Shown here: piece after piece, positions 17,115-28,427 of the stretch
Layout: the number at the start of each line of letters is the position of its first letter
How positions within the stretch are numbered: the stretch's first letter is position 1
Source: Gluconacetobacter liquefaciens
GTDB taxonomy: Bacteria > Pseudomonadota > Alphaproteobacteria > Acetobacterales > Acetobacteraceae
Assembly (NCBI RefSeq): GCF_003350405.1
Contig: NZ_QQAW01000009.1
Location: 1-64,000 of the forward strand
Direction of reading: 5' to 3'
DNA: 64,000 nucleotides
Notes under the pieces: generated by a model
Told to the model about the DNA's origin: nothing
The model's input: the letters and a program-made list of their open reading frames with translations, nothing else
Databases searched by the model: none
Translations under genes and position numbers: made by a program

Positions 17115-17528
17115 ATGGCTTGGACGGTACGCCGAAGCATGGTCTGGCTGGTGCTTATGGTACCGGTGGGTCCTGGAGCGGTTGCCGCCCGACCGGTCCA
17201 TCGACCGTTCGATCCCAATATCTATGTCGCCATTCCGTCGCGGGCTGTGCCGACGGCGGCGTCCTTTACCGCCACTACGCTGCCGGACGGTGGGGGCGAG
17301 CGGGTGGACGTCGTCGGCAAACGGACGGTTTATGAAGCGGCGCCGGTTCCCGATGAGCAGGTCCGCAAGCCGGCCGGAGACGATGATTTCGGTATTCCGC
17401 TCGGTCCACTTGGCAAGTTCCGTGTGGGCGGCGGCGAGCCGGACCCGCATCATGATCCGGTGACGGGGACCTATCTGGCGCCTTTCGGCGCGTCGTATGA
17501 AAGGTCGAGCCCTCTGATGACCCGCTGA
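17115..17528 (+). CDS. Small hypothetical exported protein
   Basis: No family recognised. The 137-residue product has a basic N-terminus and a hydrophobic stretch (SMVWLVLMVPVGPGAVA) with an Ala-x-Ala cleavage region, so it is probably secreted to the periplasm. The rest is Pro-, Gly- and Val-rich with no Cys and no clear domain. The ATG follows GGGGGCGAC. It lies 43 bases after tolC and before valS on the same strand. Overlapping frames here are also open because of the high GC, but this is the frame with a signal peptide, so I prefer it with moderate confidence. Confidence 0.5.
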   Translation: MAWTVRRSMVWLVLMVPVGPGAVAARPVHRPFDPNIYVAIPSRAVPTAASFTATTLPDGGGERVDVVGKRTVYEAAPVPDEQVRKPAGDDDFGIPLGPLGKFRVGGGEPDPHHDPVTGTYLAPFGASYERSSPLMTR

Positions 17529-17665
17529 AAGCGTGTCTGGAAGGGTGCGTCGGCGGCGATCCGACGCGCGGCGTTTCTTTCGGGGCGAAGTTCGCTATAA
17601 GCGGCGGACCGGCGGGGTGAACCCTGTCCGGGCCATTTTCCTTCATGCTCAGGTCTGGTTTTGCG

Positions 17666-20362
<2,697 letters not shown>

Positions 20363-20466
20363 CGCCTCGTCACGTTCCCTTCGTCACGATCGCTTCTCTT
20401 TCAATCCATGCCGGGACAGCACATCTTCCATGGAGACGGTGCGAATCCGGCACAGGAGAGAAGAAT

Positions 20467-21039
20467 ATGACGAACGCGACGAAGGGGCATGACCCATCCT
20501 GGCAGACTGCCTATCTGGCGGGTGGCTGTTTCTGGTGTACCGAAGCGGCGTTACGTGAACTGGCTGGTATCGAGGACGTGGTGCCGGGTTATGCGGGTGG
20601 CGATGTTGCGAGCCCGACATATGAGCAGGTCTGCACCGGGCGGAGCGGCCATGCCGAACTTGTCCGCGTGACGTTCGATCCGGGCGTGCTGTCCTATGCC
20701 GATCTGTTGCGGATCTTTTTTACCATCCATGATCCGACGACGCTGAACCGGCAGGGCGAGGATGTGGGGACGCAATATCGCTCGGCCATCTTCTACGCGA
20801 CGCCGGAACAGGAGCGGGTGGCGCATGAGGTGCGTGACGAAATCGCGGCGGCGCGGTTGTGGCCCGATCCGATCGTGACCGAGATCCAGCCGCTGACGGC
20901 GTTCTACGAGGCCGAGGCCTATCACCACGATTATTTCGCCAAGCATCCGGAGCGCGGTTATTGCGCGGCGGTGATCGCGCCCAAGGTGGCGAAGGTGCGG
21001 CGGCTGTTCTTCAACCGGCTGGCGCTGGCCCGGTCGTGA
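20467..21039 (+). CDS. msrA: Peptide-methionine (S)-S-oxide reductase MsrA
   Basis: MsrA repairs oxidised methionine in proteins, using thioredoxin. The catalytic motif GCFWCTEAAL is near residue 20, followed by the family patterns VPGYAGG, YRSAIFY and EAYHHDYF. A Cys near the C-terminus (GYCAAVIAPK) can act as resolving residue. The 190-residue length fits a single-domain MsrA. A purine-rich AGGAGAGAAGA element lies directly before the start. The gene converges with the ABC ATPase gene, with only ten bases between the stops. Confidence 0.95.
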   Translation: MTNATKGHDPSWQTAYLAGGCFWCTEAALRELAGIEDVVPGYAGGDVASPTYEQVCTGRSGHAELVRVTFDPGVLSYADLLRIFFTIHDPTTLNRQGEDVGTQYRSAIFYATPEQERVAHEVRDEIAAARLWPDPIVTEIQPLTAFYEAEAYHHDYFAKHPERGYCAAVIAPKVAKVRRLFFNRLALARS

Positions 21040-21049
21040 TCGCAGGGAG

Positions 21050-22411
21050 TCATTCGGTCTCGTCGTCCAGGAAAAGCTGGTCCGCTTCCTCGTCGTAATC
21101 GAACAGTTCGGCGTAGCGGGCCCAGCCGATCAGGGTTTGCAGGGTCTGCTTGGCGTAGTCGGGGGACATGCTGTCTTCCAGTTCCTCGCGGAAACGCTCG
21201 GCGCTGGCGCGGTGGTTGGGCCGTTCGTCCAGCACCGAGCGGATCACGCGGACCAGCGGGACGTTGTGCAGCAGGCTGTGCCAGAGGATCTGTCGCCGTT
21301 CGTCGTGGCTGCTCTGGACGAAGCGCGCGCCTTCGGCCGTCAGCAGGATGTCGCCATCCTCCAGTTCGGCGAATTCCAGCAATTGCAGCGATTCGCCCAG
21401 CGGGAAGAGGTCGTCCAGCGCCAGTTGCAGGCGCGAGGCGAGGAGCGGCAGGTCGGCCCGGCCGTCCAGCGGGTCGGCGGCGAGAGTTTCCATCATGCCG
21501 ACCATCGTGTTCATCGGCAGGTCGGGCAGGGCGACCTGAATCGGTGCCGTGGGCTGCGGCGCCGTTTCGCCGATGGGGAGTTCGGCTTCGGAGACGATCG
21601 GGGCGCGGCGGGTCATCAGCGCGTAGATCTGGTCGACCAGTTGGCGGAAGGCGGGATCTTCGCGGTTGCGGGGGTGGGCGAAGGGGACCGCCAGTTCGTG
21701 CGCCACGCGGCCCGGATTGGAGGAAAAGACCAGGATGCGGTCGCACATCAGGACCGCTTCCTCGATATTGTGGGTGACCAGCAGCATGGATTTGACCGGC
21801 AGCTTGCGCTCGGCCCACAGCTCGATCAGGTCGGTGCGGAGGTTTTCCGCCGTCAGGACGTCCAGCGCCGAAAAGGGTTCGTCCATCAACAGCAGGTCGG
21901 GCTGGACCACGAGCGCCCGGGCTAGGCCCACGCGCTGGCGCATGCCGCCCGACAATTCCTTGGGATAGGCGTTTTCGTAGCCGCCCAGGCCGATCAGGTC
22001 GATCGCGCCTTCGGCCAGGCGGTCGCGCTCGGCGGCGGCGATGCCCTTGGCTTCCAGGCCCAGTTCCACGTTCTTCTGCACTGTCAGCCATGGGAACAGG
22101 GCGAAGGACTGGAACACCATCGCGATGCCGGGGACCGGCCCGGAGACCGGGCGGCCCTTCCACAGGATGCTGCCTTCGGTGGGTGGGAGCAGGCCGGCCA
22201 CGATGCGCAGCAGCGTCGATTTGCCCGAGCCGGAGCGGCCCAGGAGGCCGACGATCTCGCCCGAACGGAGGCTGAGATTCACGTCGTCCAACACTACAAG
22301 GTCGGCCGCGCCGCCCTTGTGGTAGGCCTGGCGGCAGTCGATGACGCGGATCAGGTCCTCCTGATCCTCGACCTGGGGCATGGGGGCCGGGGAGGAAGGC
22401 GAGAGGGTCAT
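21050..22411 (-). CDS. ABC transporter ATPase with C-terminal AAA-associated domain (NitT/TauT-like)
   Basis: The 453-residue cytosolic ATPase powers the importer encoded just upstream. Walker A (GRSGSGKST, 58-66), signature (LSGGMRQRVGLARAL), Walker B (LLLMDEPFSALD) and switch His (VTHNIEEAV) are all present and intact, closest to nitrate/sulfonate/taurine transporter ATPases. After about residue 290 an extra domain of roughly 150 residues follows (acidic C-terminus with FDYDEEADQLFLDDE), matching the AAA-associated C-terminal domain type. ATG 22411 lies 20 bases after the permease stop, so the pair forms an operon. No periplasmic binding protein gene is adjacent, and the substrate is unknown. 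Confidence 0.83.
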   Translation of the reverse strand: MTLSPSSPAPMPQVEDQEDLIRVIDCRQAYHKGGAADLVVLDDVNLSLRSGEIVGLLGRSGSGKSTLLRIVAGLLPPTEGSILWKGRPVSGPVPGIAMVFQSFALFPWLTVQKNVELGLEAKGIAAAERDRLAEGAIDLIGLGGYENAYPKELSGGMRQRVGLARALVVQPDLLLMDEPFSALDVLTAENLRTDLIELWAERKLPVKSMLLVTHNIEEAVLMCDRILVFSSNPGRVAHELAVPFAHPRNREDPAFRQLVDQIYALMTRRAPIVSEAELPIGETAPQPTAPIQVALPDLPMNTMVGMMETLAADPLDGRADLPLLASRLQLALDDLFPLGESLQLLEFAELEDGDILLTAEGARFVQSSHDERRQILWHSLLHNVPLVRVIRSVLDERPNHRASAERFREELEDSMSPDYAKQTLQTLIGWARYAELFDYDEEADQLFLDDETE

Positions 22412-22431
22412 GGCGCGGTCCCGGATGATGA

Positions 22432-24159
22432 TCAGACGAAGGCGAAGTGGCGGCGGGCATAATCGGCCAGCGGACGCCACACCGCGCGATTGAACAGCAG
22501 GACGAACACCGCCATGACCGTCATGCCCAGCCCGACATGGGCGGTATCGCCCGCCACCGTGGCGCGGGCGATGTAGGCCCCGAGGCCATGGGCGGCCAGA
22601 TGGTCGCTGCCCCAGCTTGCGACCTCGGCGGCGATGGCGGCGTTCCACGCGCCGCCGGAGGCGGTGATGGCGCCGGTGATGTAGTGCGGCAGGATACCCG
22701 GCAGGGCGACCCGCAGCCACCAGAGCGGGCCGCGCACCTGAAGGCTGCGCGCGACCTCCAGCAGGTCTGCGGGGTAGGACGATGCGGCGGCGACCACGTT
22801 GAACAGGATATACCACTGGGTGCCGAGGATCATCAGCGGCGTGAGCCAGATATCGCTGCTGAGATGGTAGTGGACGATCAGCACGACGAAGATGGGGAAG
22901 AACAGGTTGGCCGGGAATGCGGCCATGAACTGGGCCACGAACTGCGTGCGCCGGGCGCGGGTCGGGTCGAGCCCCAGCCAGATGCCCGCGGGCACCCAGA
23001 CCAGCGAGGCCAGCAGGACCATGGACACCACCCGCAGCAGCGTGAAACTGCCGAGTTCGACGACATGCAGCAATTCGAGCGGTGCGAAGGTGGCCCGTGC
23101 ATAGACCCAGACCTGCCACAGGGCGAGCAGGCTCAGCCCGGCCAGCAGGGCGGTCCAGCCCCAGTCGAGCAGGCGGGACGGGAGGATGGGGCCCTGGCGG
23201 ACCTCGTGGGGGCGACGGCCCAGGGGGAGGCCGCCGATGGCGGTCAGGCCGTCGCCGATGGCATCGGTGATGCGGCGGAGCAGCGCCGTGCGGCGGAGCA
23301 GGACCAGCATCCACGGGTCCGACGCCGGGGTGGCATCGGACGACGCGGTGCCGAAGCGTGCGGACCAGGCGACCAGCGGCCGGAAGAGGAGTTGGTCATA
23401 GGCCAGGATGACCACCAGCATGGCCAGGATGGCGTAAAGCACCGCCCACAGATCGCGCTGGGCGATGGCGGTGCCGACATAGGAGCCGATGCCGGGGAGC
23501 AGGATATCGGTGTTGCCGACCGTGATCGTCTCGGAATAGACGACCATGAACCAGCCGCCGGACATGGAGACCATGGCGTTCCAGACCAGTCCCGGCACGG
23601 CGAAGGGGACGTCCAGCCGCCAGAATTTCTGCCAGGCGGTGAGGCCGAAGCCGCGGGCGACTTCCTCCAGATCGGGCGGCACGGCGCGGAGCGACTGGTA
23701 CATGCTGAAGGCCATGTTCCAGGCCTGGCTGGTGAAGATGGTGAAGATTGCCGCCAGTTCGGCCCCCAGGATGCGGCCGGGGAACAGGCCCATGAAGAAG
23801 ACGACCGTAAAGGTGAGGAAGCCCAGGATCGGCACTGATTGCAGCACGTCCAGCACCGGTACCAGGATCAGCGCGGCGCGGCGGCTCTTGGCGGCCCAGA
23901 CGGCGTAGGTGAAGGTGAACAGCAGCGAGGCGCCGAGGGCCGCGAACATGCGCAGGGTGGTGCGCACCGCATAGCCGGGCAGCCAGGCGGGATCGAGATG
24001 GATTACCGCGGCATTGGGGGCCGTGATGGGCGCCAGCATGTGGCGCCCGGCCGTGGCCAGCAGCACGGCCAGCCCCAGCATGCACAGCAGGGCGGCCAGG
24101 TCGAACAGGTTGGGCCGGCTGTCGCGGGATAAAAAGGCGGGAAGCCAACGCGCCGTCAT
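22432..24159 (-). CDS. ABC transporter permease, two fused permease domains
   Basis: The 575-residue inner-membrane protein has two binding-protein-dependent permease domains in tandem. The first domain (about 80-270) carries SMSGGWFMVVYSE and the second (about 350-560) TASGGAWNAAIAAE in the EAA-loop positions that contact the ATPase, with about twelve membrane segments overall. Fusion means one polypeptide can replace the usual dimer. It is followed by its ATPase gene. A cytoplasmic linker near residues 280-320 is polar. No substrate-binding protein is present upstream, where dut begins 36 bases away. Confidence 0.83.
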   Translation of the reverse strand: MTARWLPAFLSRDSRPNLFDLAALLCMLGLAVLLATAGRHMLAPITAPNAAVIHLDPAWLPGYAVRTTLRMFAALGASLLFTFTYAVWAAKSRRAALILVPVLDVLQSVPILGFLTFTVVFFMGLFPGRILGAELAAIFTIFTSQAWNMAFSMYQSLRAVPPDLEEVARGFGLTAWQKFWRLDVPFAVPGLVWNAMVSMSGGWFMVVYSETITVGNTDILLPGIGSYVGTAIAQRDLWAVLYAILAMLVVILAYDQLLFRPLVAWSARFGTASSDATPASDPWMLVLLRRTALLRRITDAIGDGLTAIGGLPLGRRPHEVRQGPILPSRLLDWGWTALLAGLSLLALWQVWVYARATFAPLELLHVVELGSFTLLRVVSMVLLASLVWVPAGIWLGLDPTRARRTQFVAQFMAAFPANLFFPIFVVLIVHYHLSSDIWLTPLMILGTQWYILFNVVAAASSYPADLLEVARSLQVRGPLWWLRVALPGILPHYITGAITASGGAWNAAIAAEVASWGSDHLAAHGLGAYIARATVAGDTAHVGLGMTVMAVFVLLFNRAVWRPLADYARRHFAFV

Positions 24160-24195
24160 GACCCTCTTTCCTGTCTGCCCAATGCCTCCGGCCCG

Positions 24196-24654
24196 TCAGG
24201 CCGTACCCGTGCTGCCGAAGCCGCCCGAGGCGCGGGAGGTTTCGTCGAGGCTCTCGGTTTCCTGCCAGGCGACGCGGACCACCGGGGCCAGGACGGCCTG
24301 GGCGATGCGCATGCCGCGCGTGATGTCCAGCGGCGCATCGCCCGTATTGAGCAGGATGATGCCGATTTCGCCGCGATAATCCTCGTCGATCGTGCCGGGC
24401 GTGTTGGGCAGGGTGATCCCGTGCTTCAGCGCCAGGCCCGAGCGCGGGCGGATCTGCAATTCATAACCGGGCGGCAGGGCGATGCACAGGCCGGTGGGCA
24501 CCAGCAAGCGTGCGCCGGGGGCGAGTACGACCGGTTCGCGCACCGCCGCCAGCAGGTCCATGCCGGCGGCGCCTGCCGTGGCGTAGCCGGGTAGGGGGAG
24601 GTCGGCCGCGTGGGGCAGGCGGCGGACAGCGACGGAAACGATGGGGGCGGTCAT
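24196..24654 (-). CDS. dut: Deoxyuridine 5'-triphosphate nucleotidohydrolase (dUTPase)
   Basis: Trimeric dUTPase converts dUTP to dUMP and diphosphate, keeping uracil out of DNA and supplying thymidylate synthesis. The five family motifs are visible: [30 protein letters not shown] (with the catalytic Asp), [10 protein letters not shown] and the C-terminal [10 protein letters not shown]. The 152-residue length is typical. Its ATG overlaps the coaBC stop by four bases, so coaBC and dut are translationally coupled, a common pairing in proteobacteria. Confidence 0.96.
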   Translation of the reverse strand: MTAPIVSVAVRRLPHAADLPLPGYATAGAAGMDLLAAVREPVVLAPGARLLVPTGLCIALPPGYELQIRPRSGLALKHGITLPNTPGTIDEDYRGEIGIILLNTGDAPLDITRGMRIAQAVLAPVVRVAWQETESLDETSRASGGFGSTGTA

Positions 24655-25907
24655 GAGGCACTCCGGCCGGAAGAGGAAGCGGGGGTGAAGAAGGCGGCGA
24701 TCCGGTCGGCCAGATGGGTGGCCACGGCCTGCTTGGTCATGCGGGGCCAGTGCTCCGCGCCGTCGCTGGTGATCAGGGTGATTTCGTTTTCCGTGCCGCC
24801 CATGATGCCCGTTTCCGGCCGCACGTCATTAGCCACGATCCAGTCGCAGCCCTTGCGCTGCCGCTTGGCCGTCGCGTGCTGCGCGACCGTATCGGTCTCG
24901 GCGGCGAAGCCGATGACGAGGGCGGGGCGGCTGGCGCCGGGGGTGGAGAGTTCAGCCAGGATGTCGGGGTTGGGCACCAGCGTCAGGACCGGGGGTGGGG
25001 CGCCGGCTGTCTTCTTGATCTTGCCGGTGGCTTCGCCTGCTACGTGCCAGTCGGCGACGGCGGCGGCGCACACCGCGATGTCGCAGGGCAGGGCGTCCCG
25101 GCAGGCCGCCAGCATCTGCCTGGCCGTTTCGACCCGGTGGAGGGTGACGCCTGCCGGCGCGGGCAGGTCGACCGGTCCGCTGACCAGCGTGACGCGCGCG
25201 CCCAGAGCGGCGAGGGCCGTGGCGATGTCATAGCCCTGGCGGCCGGAGGAGCGGTTGGCGAGGTAGCGGACCGGGTCGATCGGCTCGTGGGTCGGGCCAG
25301 CGGTGACCAGGGCGTGCCGGCCGGCGAGGGGGCCGGGAGCGGCGGGGCCGGCGAGGTGGCGGAGAATGGCTTGGGCGATGGCGGGAGGTTCGGCGAGGCG
25401 GCCGGGGCCGGTCTCGTTGCAGGCCATCAGCCCGATTTCCGGCCCGACCACCGCGACGCCGCGGGCGCGCAGGGTGGCCAGGTTGGCCTGGGTGGCCGGA
25501 TGCTCCCACATGCGGACATTCATCGCCGGGGCGATCAGCACCGGTTTGTCGGTGGCCAGCAGCAGCGTGCTGGCCAGGTCGTCGGCCAGTCCTGCGGCCA
25601 TGCGGGCCATGATGTCGGCGGTGGCGGGGCAGACCACCAGCAGGTCGCCGGAGCGCGAGAGGGCGATATGGCCCATCTCGTTCTCGTCGGTCAGGGAGAA
25701 CAGGTCCTCGTACACCTTTTCGCCGGTCAGTGCCTGGAGGCTGAGCGGGGTGACGAACTGCCGGCCGGCCGCCGTCAGCACGGTGCGCACGCGCAGGCCC
25801 GCGCCCATGAGCAGGCGGATTAGTTCCAGCGTCTTGTAGGCGGCGATTCCCCCGCACACGATCAGCAGGACCGTGCGGCCGCCGATCGGGGCGGGGCCGG
25901 CTTGCAT
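24651..25907 (-). CDS. coaBC: Bifunctional phosphopantothenoylcysteine decarboxylase / phosphopantothenate--cysteine ligase
   Basis: Two steps of coenzyme A synthesis are fused in this cytosolic flavoprotein. The N-terminal CoaC domain (about 1-190) shows [14 protein letters not shown], the catalytic His region, [12 protein letters not shown] and a Cys-containing [16 protein letters not shown]. The C-terminal CoaB domain (about 195-405) shows [29 protein letters not shown] and FAAETD. The 418-residue length fits. It starts two bases after the ubiE stop and overlaps dut, so ubiE-coaBC-dut look like one transcription unit. Confidence 0.96.
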   Translation of the reverse strand: MQAGPAPIGGRTVLLIVCGGIAAYKTLELIRLLMGAGLRVRTVLTAAGRQFVTPLSLQALTGEKVYEDLFSLTDENEMGHIALSRSGDLLVVCPATADIMARMAAGLADDLASTLLLATDKPVLIAPAMNVRMWEHPATQANLATLRARGVAVVGPEIGLMACNETGPGRLAEPPAIAQAILRHLAGPAAPGPLAGRHALVTAGPTHEPIDPVRYLANRSSGRQGYDIATALAALGARVTLVSGPVDLPAPAGVTLHRVETARQMLAACRDALPCDIAVCAAAVADWHVAGEATGKIKKTAGAPPPVLTLVPNPDILAELSTPGASRPALVIGFAAETDTVAQHATAKRQRKGCDWIVANDVRPETGIMGGTENEITLITSDGAEHWPRMTKQAVATHLADRIAAFFTPASSSGRSAS

Positions 25908-25909
25908 CG

Positions 25910-26704
25910 TCAGATCCGCCAGCCGGAATGGATGGCCGCGATGCCGCCCGAGAGATTGCGGACCGTCACATGCTCCAGCCCCGCATTGCGCATCATGCCG
26001 GCCAGGGTCTCCTGGTCGGGGAACATGCGGATGCTCTCGGCCAGATACTGGTAGCTCTCGCGGTCGCCGGCGATGGCGGCGCCCATGCGGGGGAGCACAT
26101 GGAACGACCAGGCGTCATAGACCGGTGAGAGGGCCGCGACCTGCACGCGGGAGAATTCGAGGCACAGGAAGCGCCCGCCCGGACGCAGCACGCGCCGCGC
26201 CTCGCGCAGGACTGCATCCTTGTCGGTGCAGTTGCGCAGGCCGAAGGCGATCGTGACCCGATCGACGGAGCGGTCGGGCAGGGGGATGGCCTCGGCGTCC
26301 ACCACGGCGAAATTCAGGCTGGAGATCAGCCCGCGTTCCAGCGCCCGGCTGCGCCCCACGGAGAGCATGCTGGCATTGATGTCGGACAGGATGGCCCGGC
26401 CACCGCCGGCGCGCAGCCAGCCGAACGAGATGTCGCCCGTGCCGCCTGCCAGATCGAGCAGCGTGAGGTCGGGGTGCGCGCCCATTTCGGTGACGAAGAT
26501 CTTTTTCCAGGCCCGGTGGATGCCCAGCGACATGACGTCGTTCATGATGTCGTAGCGGGTGGCCACGCTGTCGAACACGGCGCGCACCATCGGCTTCTTT
26601 TCGGCCAGGGGCACGTCACGGAAGCCGAAATCGGTCGTCTCCGCGCCGGAGGGAGGGGCGCCGGCGGCGTCGAGGATGGCGGAGGGCTTGGTATTGTCGG
26701 TCAT
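25910..26704 (-). CDS. ubiE: Demethylmenaquinol/ubiquinone C-methyltransferase UbiE
   Basis: SAM-dependent C-methyltransferase of ubiquinone synthesis, important for the quinone-linked oxidases of these bacteria. The family signature is clear: [19 protein letters not shown], then [15 protein letters not shown] for SAM binding and [16 protein letters not shown]. The C-terminus [14 protein letters not shown] is diagnostic. At 264 residues it is slightly longer than E. coli UbiE through an N-terminal extension. It diverges from mutM with a 29-base gap. Confidence 0.96.
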   Translation of the reverse strand: MTDNTKPSAILDAAGAPPSGAETTDFGFRDVPLAEKKPMVRAVFDSVATRYDIMNDVMSLGIHRAWKKIFVTEMGAHPDLTLLDLAGGTGDISFGWLRAGGGRAILSDINASMLSVGRSRALERGLISSLNFAVVDAEAIPLPDRSVDRVTIAFGLRNCTDKDAVLREARRVLRPGGRFLCLEFSRVQVAALSPVYDAWSFHVLPRMGAAIAGDRESYQYLAESIRMFPDQETLAGMMRNAGLEHVTVRNLSGGIAAIHSGWRI

Positions 26705-26733
26705 GGTTCAGGGATATAACCTCAGATCCACTC

Positions 26734-27606
26734 ATGCCGGAACTCCCTGAAGTCGAAACAGTGATGCGTGGGATGCGGTTGCATCTCGATGGCAGGACGA
26801 TCGCCCGTGTGACGGTGCGGCGCGAGGGGATGCGCACGCCCTTTCCGCCGGACCTCGCCCGACGGCTGGAAGGCGCGCAGATCTGCGATTTTGCCCGCCG
26901 TGGGAAATACATCCTGATGCGGCTGGACACGGGCGAGAGCATGCTGCTGCATCTGGGCATGTCCGGGCGGGTGCTGCTGTCGCTGCCCGGCAAGGCGCCT
27001 GTGCCCGACCGGCACGAGCATCTGTCGTTCGAAACCACGGACGGCACGCATTTCGGCCTGATCGACCCACGGCGCTTCGGCACGGTGGATGTGATGCCGA
27101 CGGCGGATGAAGGAAAACATCGGCTGCTGGTCCGACTCGGCCCCGAGCCGCTGGGGAACGGATTTTCGCAGGAGTGGCTGCATCAGGCGATCGCGCGGCG
27201 GAAGACCTCGATCAAGGCGGCGCTGATGGACCAGTCTGTGGTGGCGGGCATCGGGAATATCTATGCCTCCGAGGCGCTGTTCCGCGCCGGTATCCATCCG
27301 GCGCGGATGGCCTGCGGGCTGGAGGCGGCCGAGGAGGCGCGGCTGGTCGAGGCGATCCGTACGGTGCTGGAGGAGGCCATTGCGGCCGGCGGATCAAGCC
27401 TGCGCGACTATGCCCAGCCGGATGGGGAGCTGGGCTATTTCCAGCATGCCTGGCGGGTCTATGGTCGTGCGTGGCAGGGATGCCCGGATTGCCCTGGTGG
27501 CAAGGTGTGCGGTGGGGTGGTGCGGATCGAGCAGGCGGGACGTTCGACCTTCTTCTGTCCACGGCGGCAGGTGCTTCCGGCTGGTGCGCCAACGGCGGCT
27601 GGTTGA
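26734..27606 (+). CDS. mutM: Formamidopyrimidine-DNA glycosylase with altered zinc finger
   Basis: This base-excision enzyme removes 8-oxoguanine and formamidopyrimidines. The catalytic N-terminus [10 protein letters not shown] (Pro2, Glu3) and Lys58 are intact, as is the helix-two-turn-helix ([18 protein letters not shown]). The C-terminal zinc finger is odd. It has Cys250, Cys253, Cys259 and Cys275, but the fourth conserved Cys (normally CPxCQ) is Arg278 in FFCPRRQ, while an extra CPDC pair lies before VCGG. Zinc could still be bound by a shifted set of four Cys. At 290 residues it is slightly longer than usual. Divergent from ubiE. Confidence 0.93.
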   Translation: MPELPEVETVMRGMRLHLDGRTIARVTVRREGMRTPFPPDLARRLEGAQICDFARRGKYILMRLDTGESMLLHLGMSGRVLLSLPGKAPVPDRHEHLSFETTDGTHFGLIDPRRFGTVDVMPTADEGKHRLLVRLGPEPLGNGFSQEWLHQAIARRKTSIKAALMDQSVVAGIGNIYASEALFRAGIHPARMACGLEAAEEARLVEAIRTVLEEAIAAGGSSLRDYAQPDGELGYFQHAWRVYGRAWQGCPDCPGGKVCGGVVRIEQAGRSTFFCPRRQVLPAGAPTAAG

Positions 27607-27644
27607 TTGGCATGGCAGTATTTCCTGCCGTGCGGAAGAGTTGT

Positions 27645-27675
27645 CTTGACGGGGGTGGAAGGCTTGGACTAGATC
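27645..27675 (+). promoter_or_regulatory. Candidate promoter of rpsT
   Basis: TTGACG at 27646-27651 and TAGATC at 27670-27675 are 18 bases apart (alphaproteobacterial style CTTGAC...CTAGAT), about 70 bases upstream of rpsT and outside the mutM coding region. The position and strength suit a ribosomal protein gene. Assigned by inspection only. Confidence 0.45.
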
Positions 27676-27745
27676 GCCACCCTGATCTGGATGTCCGAGG
27701 CCTGCTGGCGACGGACCTCGTAACCATATTTTTGAACTGAGAACC

Positions 27746-28015
27746 ATGGCGAACACTGCTTCCGCGCGTAAGCGCATCCGTCAGAACGAGCGCCGCAATG
27801 CGCGTAACACGGCGCGCGTTTCGCGCATGCGCACCTTCGTGAAGAAGGTTGAGGCGGCGATCGCCTCGGGCAACAAGGAAGAGGCGACCAGCGCCCTGCG
27901 TGCGGCCCAGCCGGAAATGCAGCGCGCTTCGGGCAAGGGCGTGATCCACGCCAACACCGTTTCCCGCAAGATTTCGCGCCTGTCGGCGCGCATCAAGGCG
28001 CTTGTCGCGGCTTGA
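27746..28015 (+). CDS. rpsT: 30S ribosomal protein S20
   Basis: Small basic ribosomal protein that binds 16S rRNA early in 30S assembly. The 89-residue sequence starts [17 protein letters not shown] and has the family's long helices with [12 protein letters not shown] and [20 protein letters not shown]. Length and start are typical. It is monocistronic by context: its own promoter candidate lies upstream and a strong intrinsic terminator follows before dnaA. Confidence 0.97.
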   Translation: MANTASARKRIRQNERRNARNTARVSRMRTFVKKVEAAIASGNKEEATSALRAAQPEMQRASGKGVIHANTVSRKISRLSARIKALVAA

Positions 28016-28072
28016 TTGTCTGCGTCGGCTGGTATTGTTGAAATCCGGCAAATAGACGCATAGAATTTGGCA

Positions 28073-28120
28073 AAAGGCCGTTTCTCTCTTTCAAGGAGAG
28101 GGGCGGCCTTTGCTTTTTTT
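28073..28120 (+). terminator. Intrinsic terminator of rpsT
   Basis: AAAGGCCG at 28073-28080 pairs with CGGCCTTT at 28104-28111, extended inside by CTCTC/GAGAG across a small bulge, with a TTTCAAG loop and a run of seven T at 28114-28120. It is the clearest intrinsic terminator of the window and separates rpsT from dnaA. Confidence 0.88.
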
Positions 28121-28427
28121 GTAAAAGTTCCGGCTGATTGCTTCAGGTTCCGGTGACTGGTGCTGTTGTGTGCGGTGGGGAGATTTTCCCGTTCCGCCGA
28201 CCCAGTTTTCCGTTGCCTCGATCGGGCCGGTGACCTATCTTCTGCTTCTTCATTCCGAGACGACTGAGCAGGACATCGTGGCCGCGCCTTTTTGGCGTCG
28301 GGCAAGGGAGGCTTGTTTTCCTTTGCGTGGCGGGCTGGCGGCAGGTGGATTGCGTGGGATCATCGGTATGACGGGGACGGAAAACGCAGGGACGGATCTT
28401 CCGCATGATCGGAAGGGTACCGTCTCC
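28121..28427 (+). other. Leader region upstream of dnaA
   Basis: About 300 bases between the rpsT terminator and the chosen dnaA start. The dnaA frame is open through most of it, but the translation looks unlike DnaA until near residue 25 of the chosen product, so I treat it as a leader. I found no consensus TTATCCACA-type DnaA boxes or AT-rich unwinding region, so there is no sequence support for the replication origin here. Confidence 0.4.

Noticed and set aside
22447-23838. 463-residue open frame on the plus strand
   Set aside because: Shadow of the ABC permease gene; Gly, Asp and Gln-rich with no membrane segments or domain.
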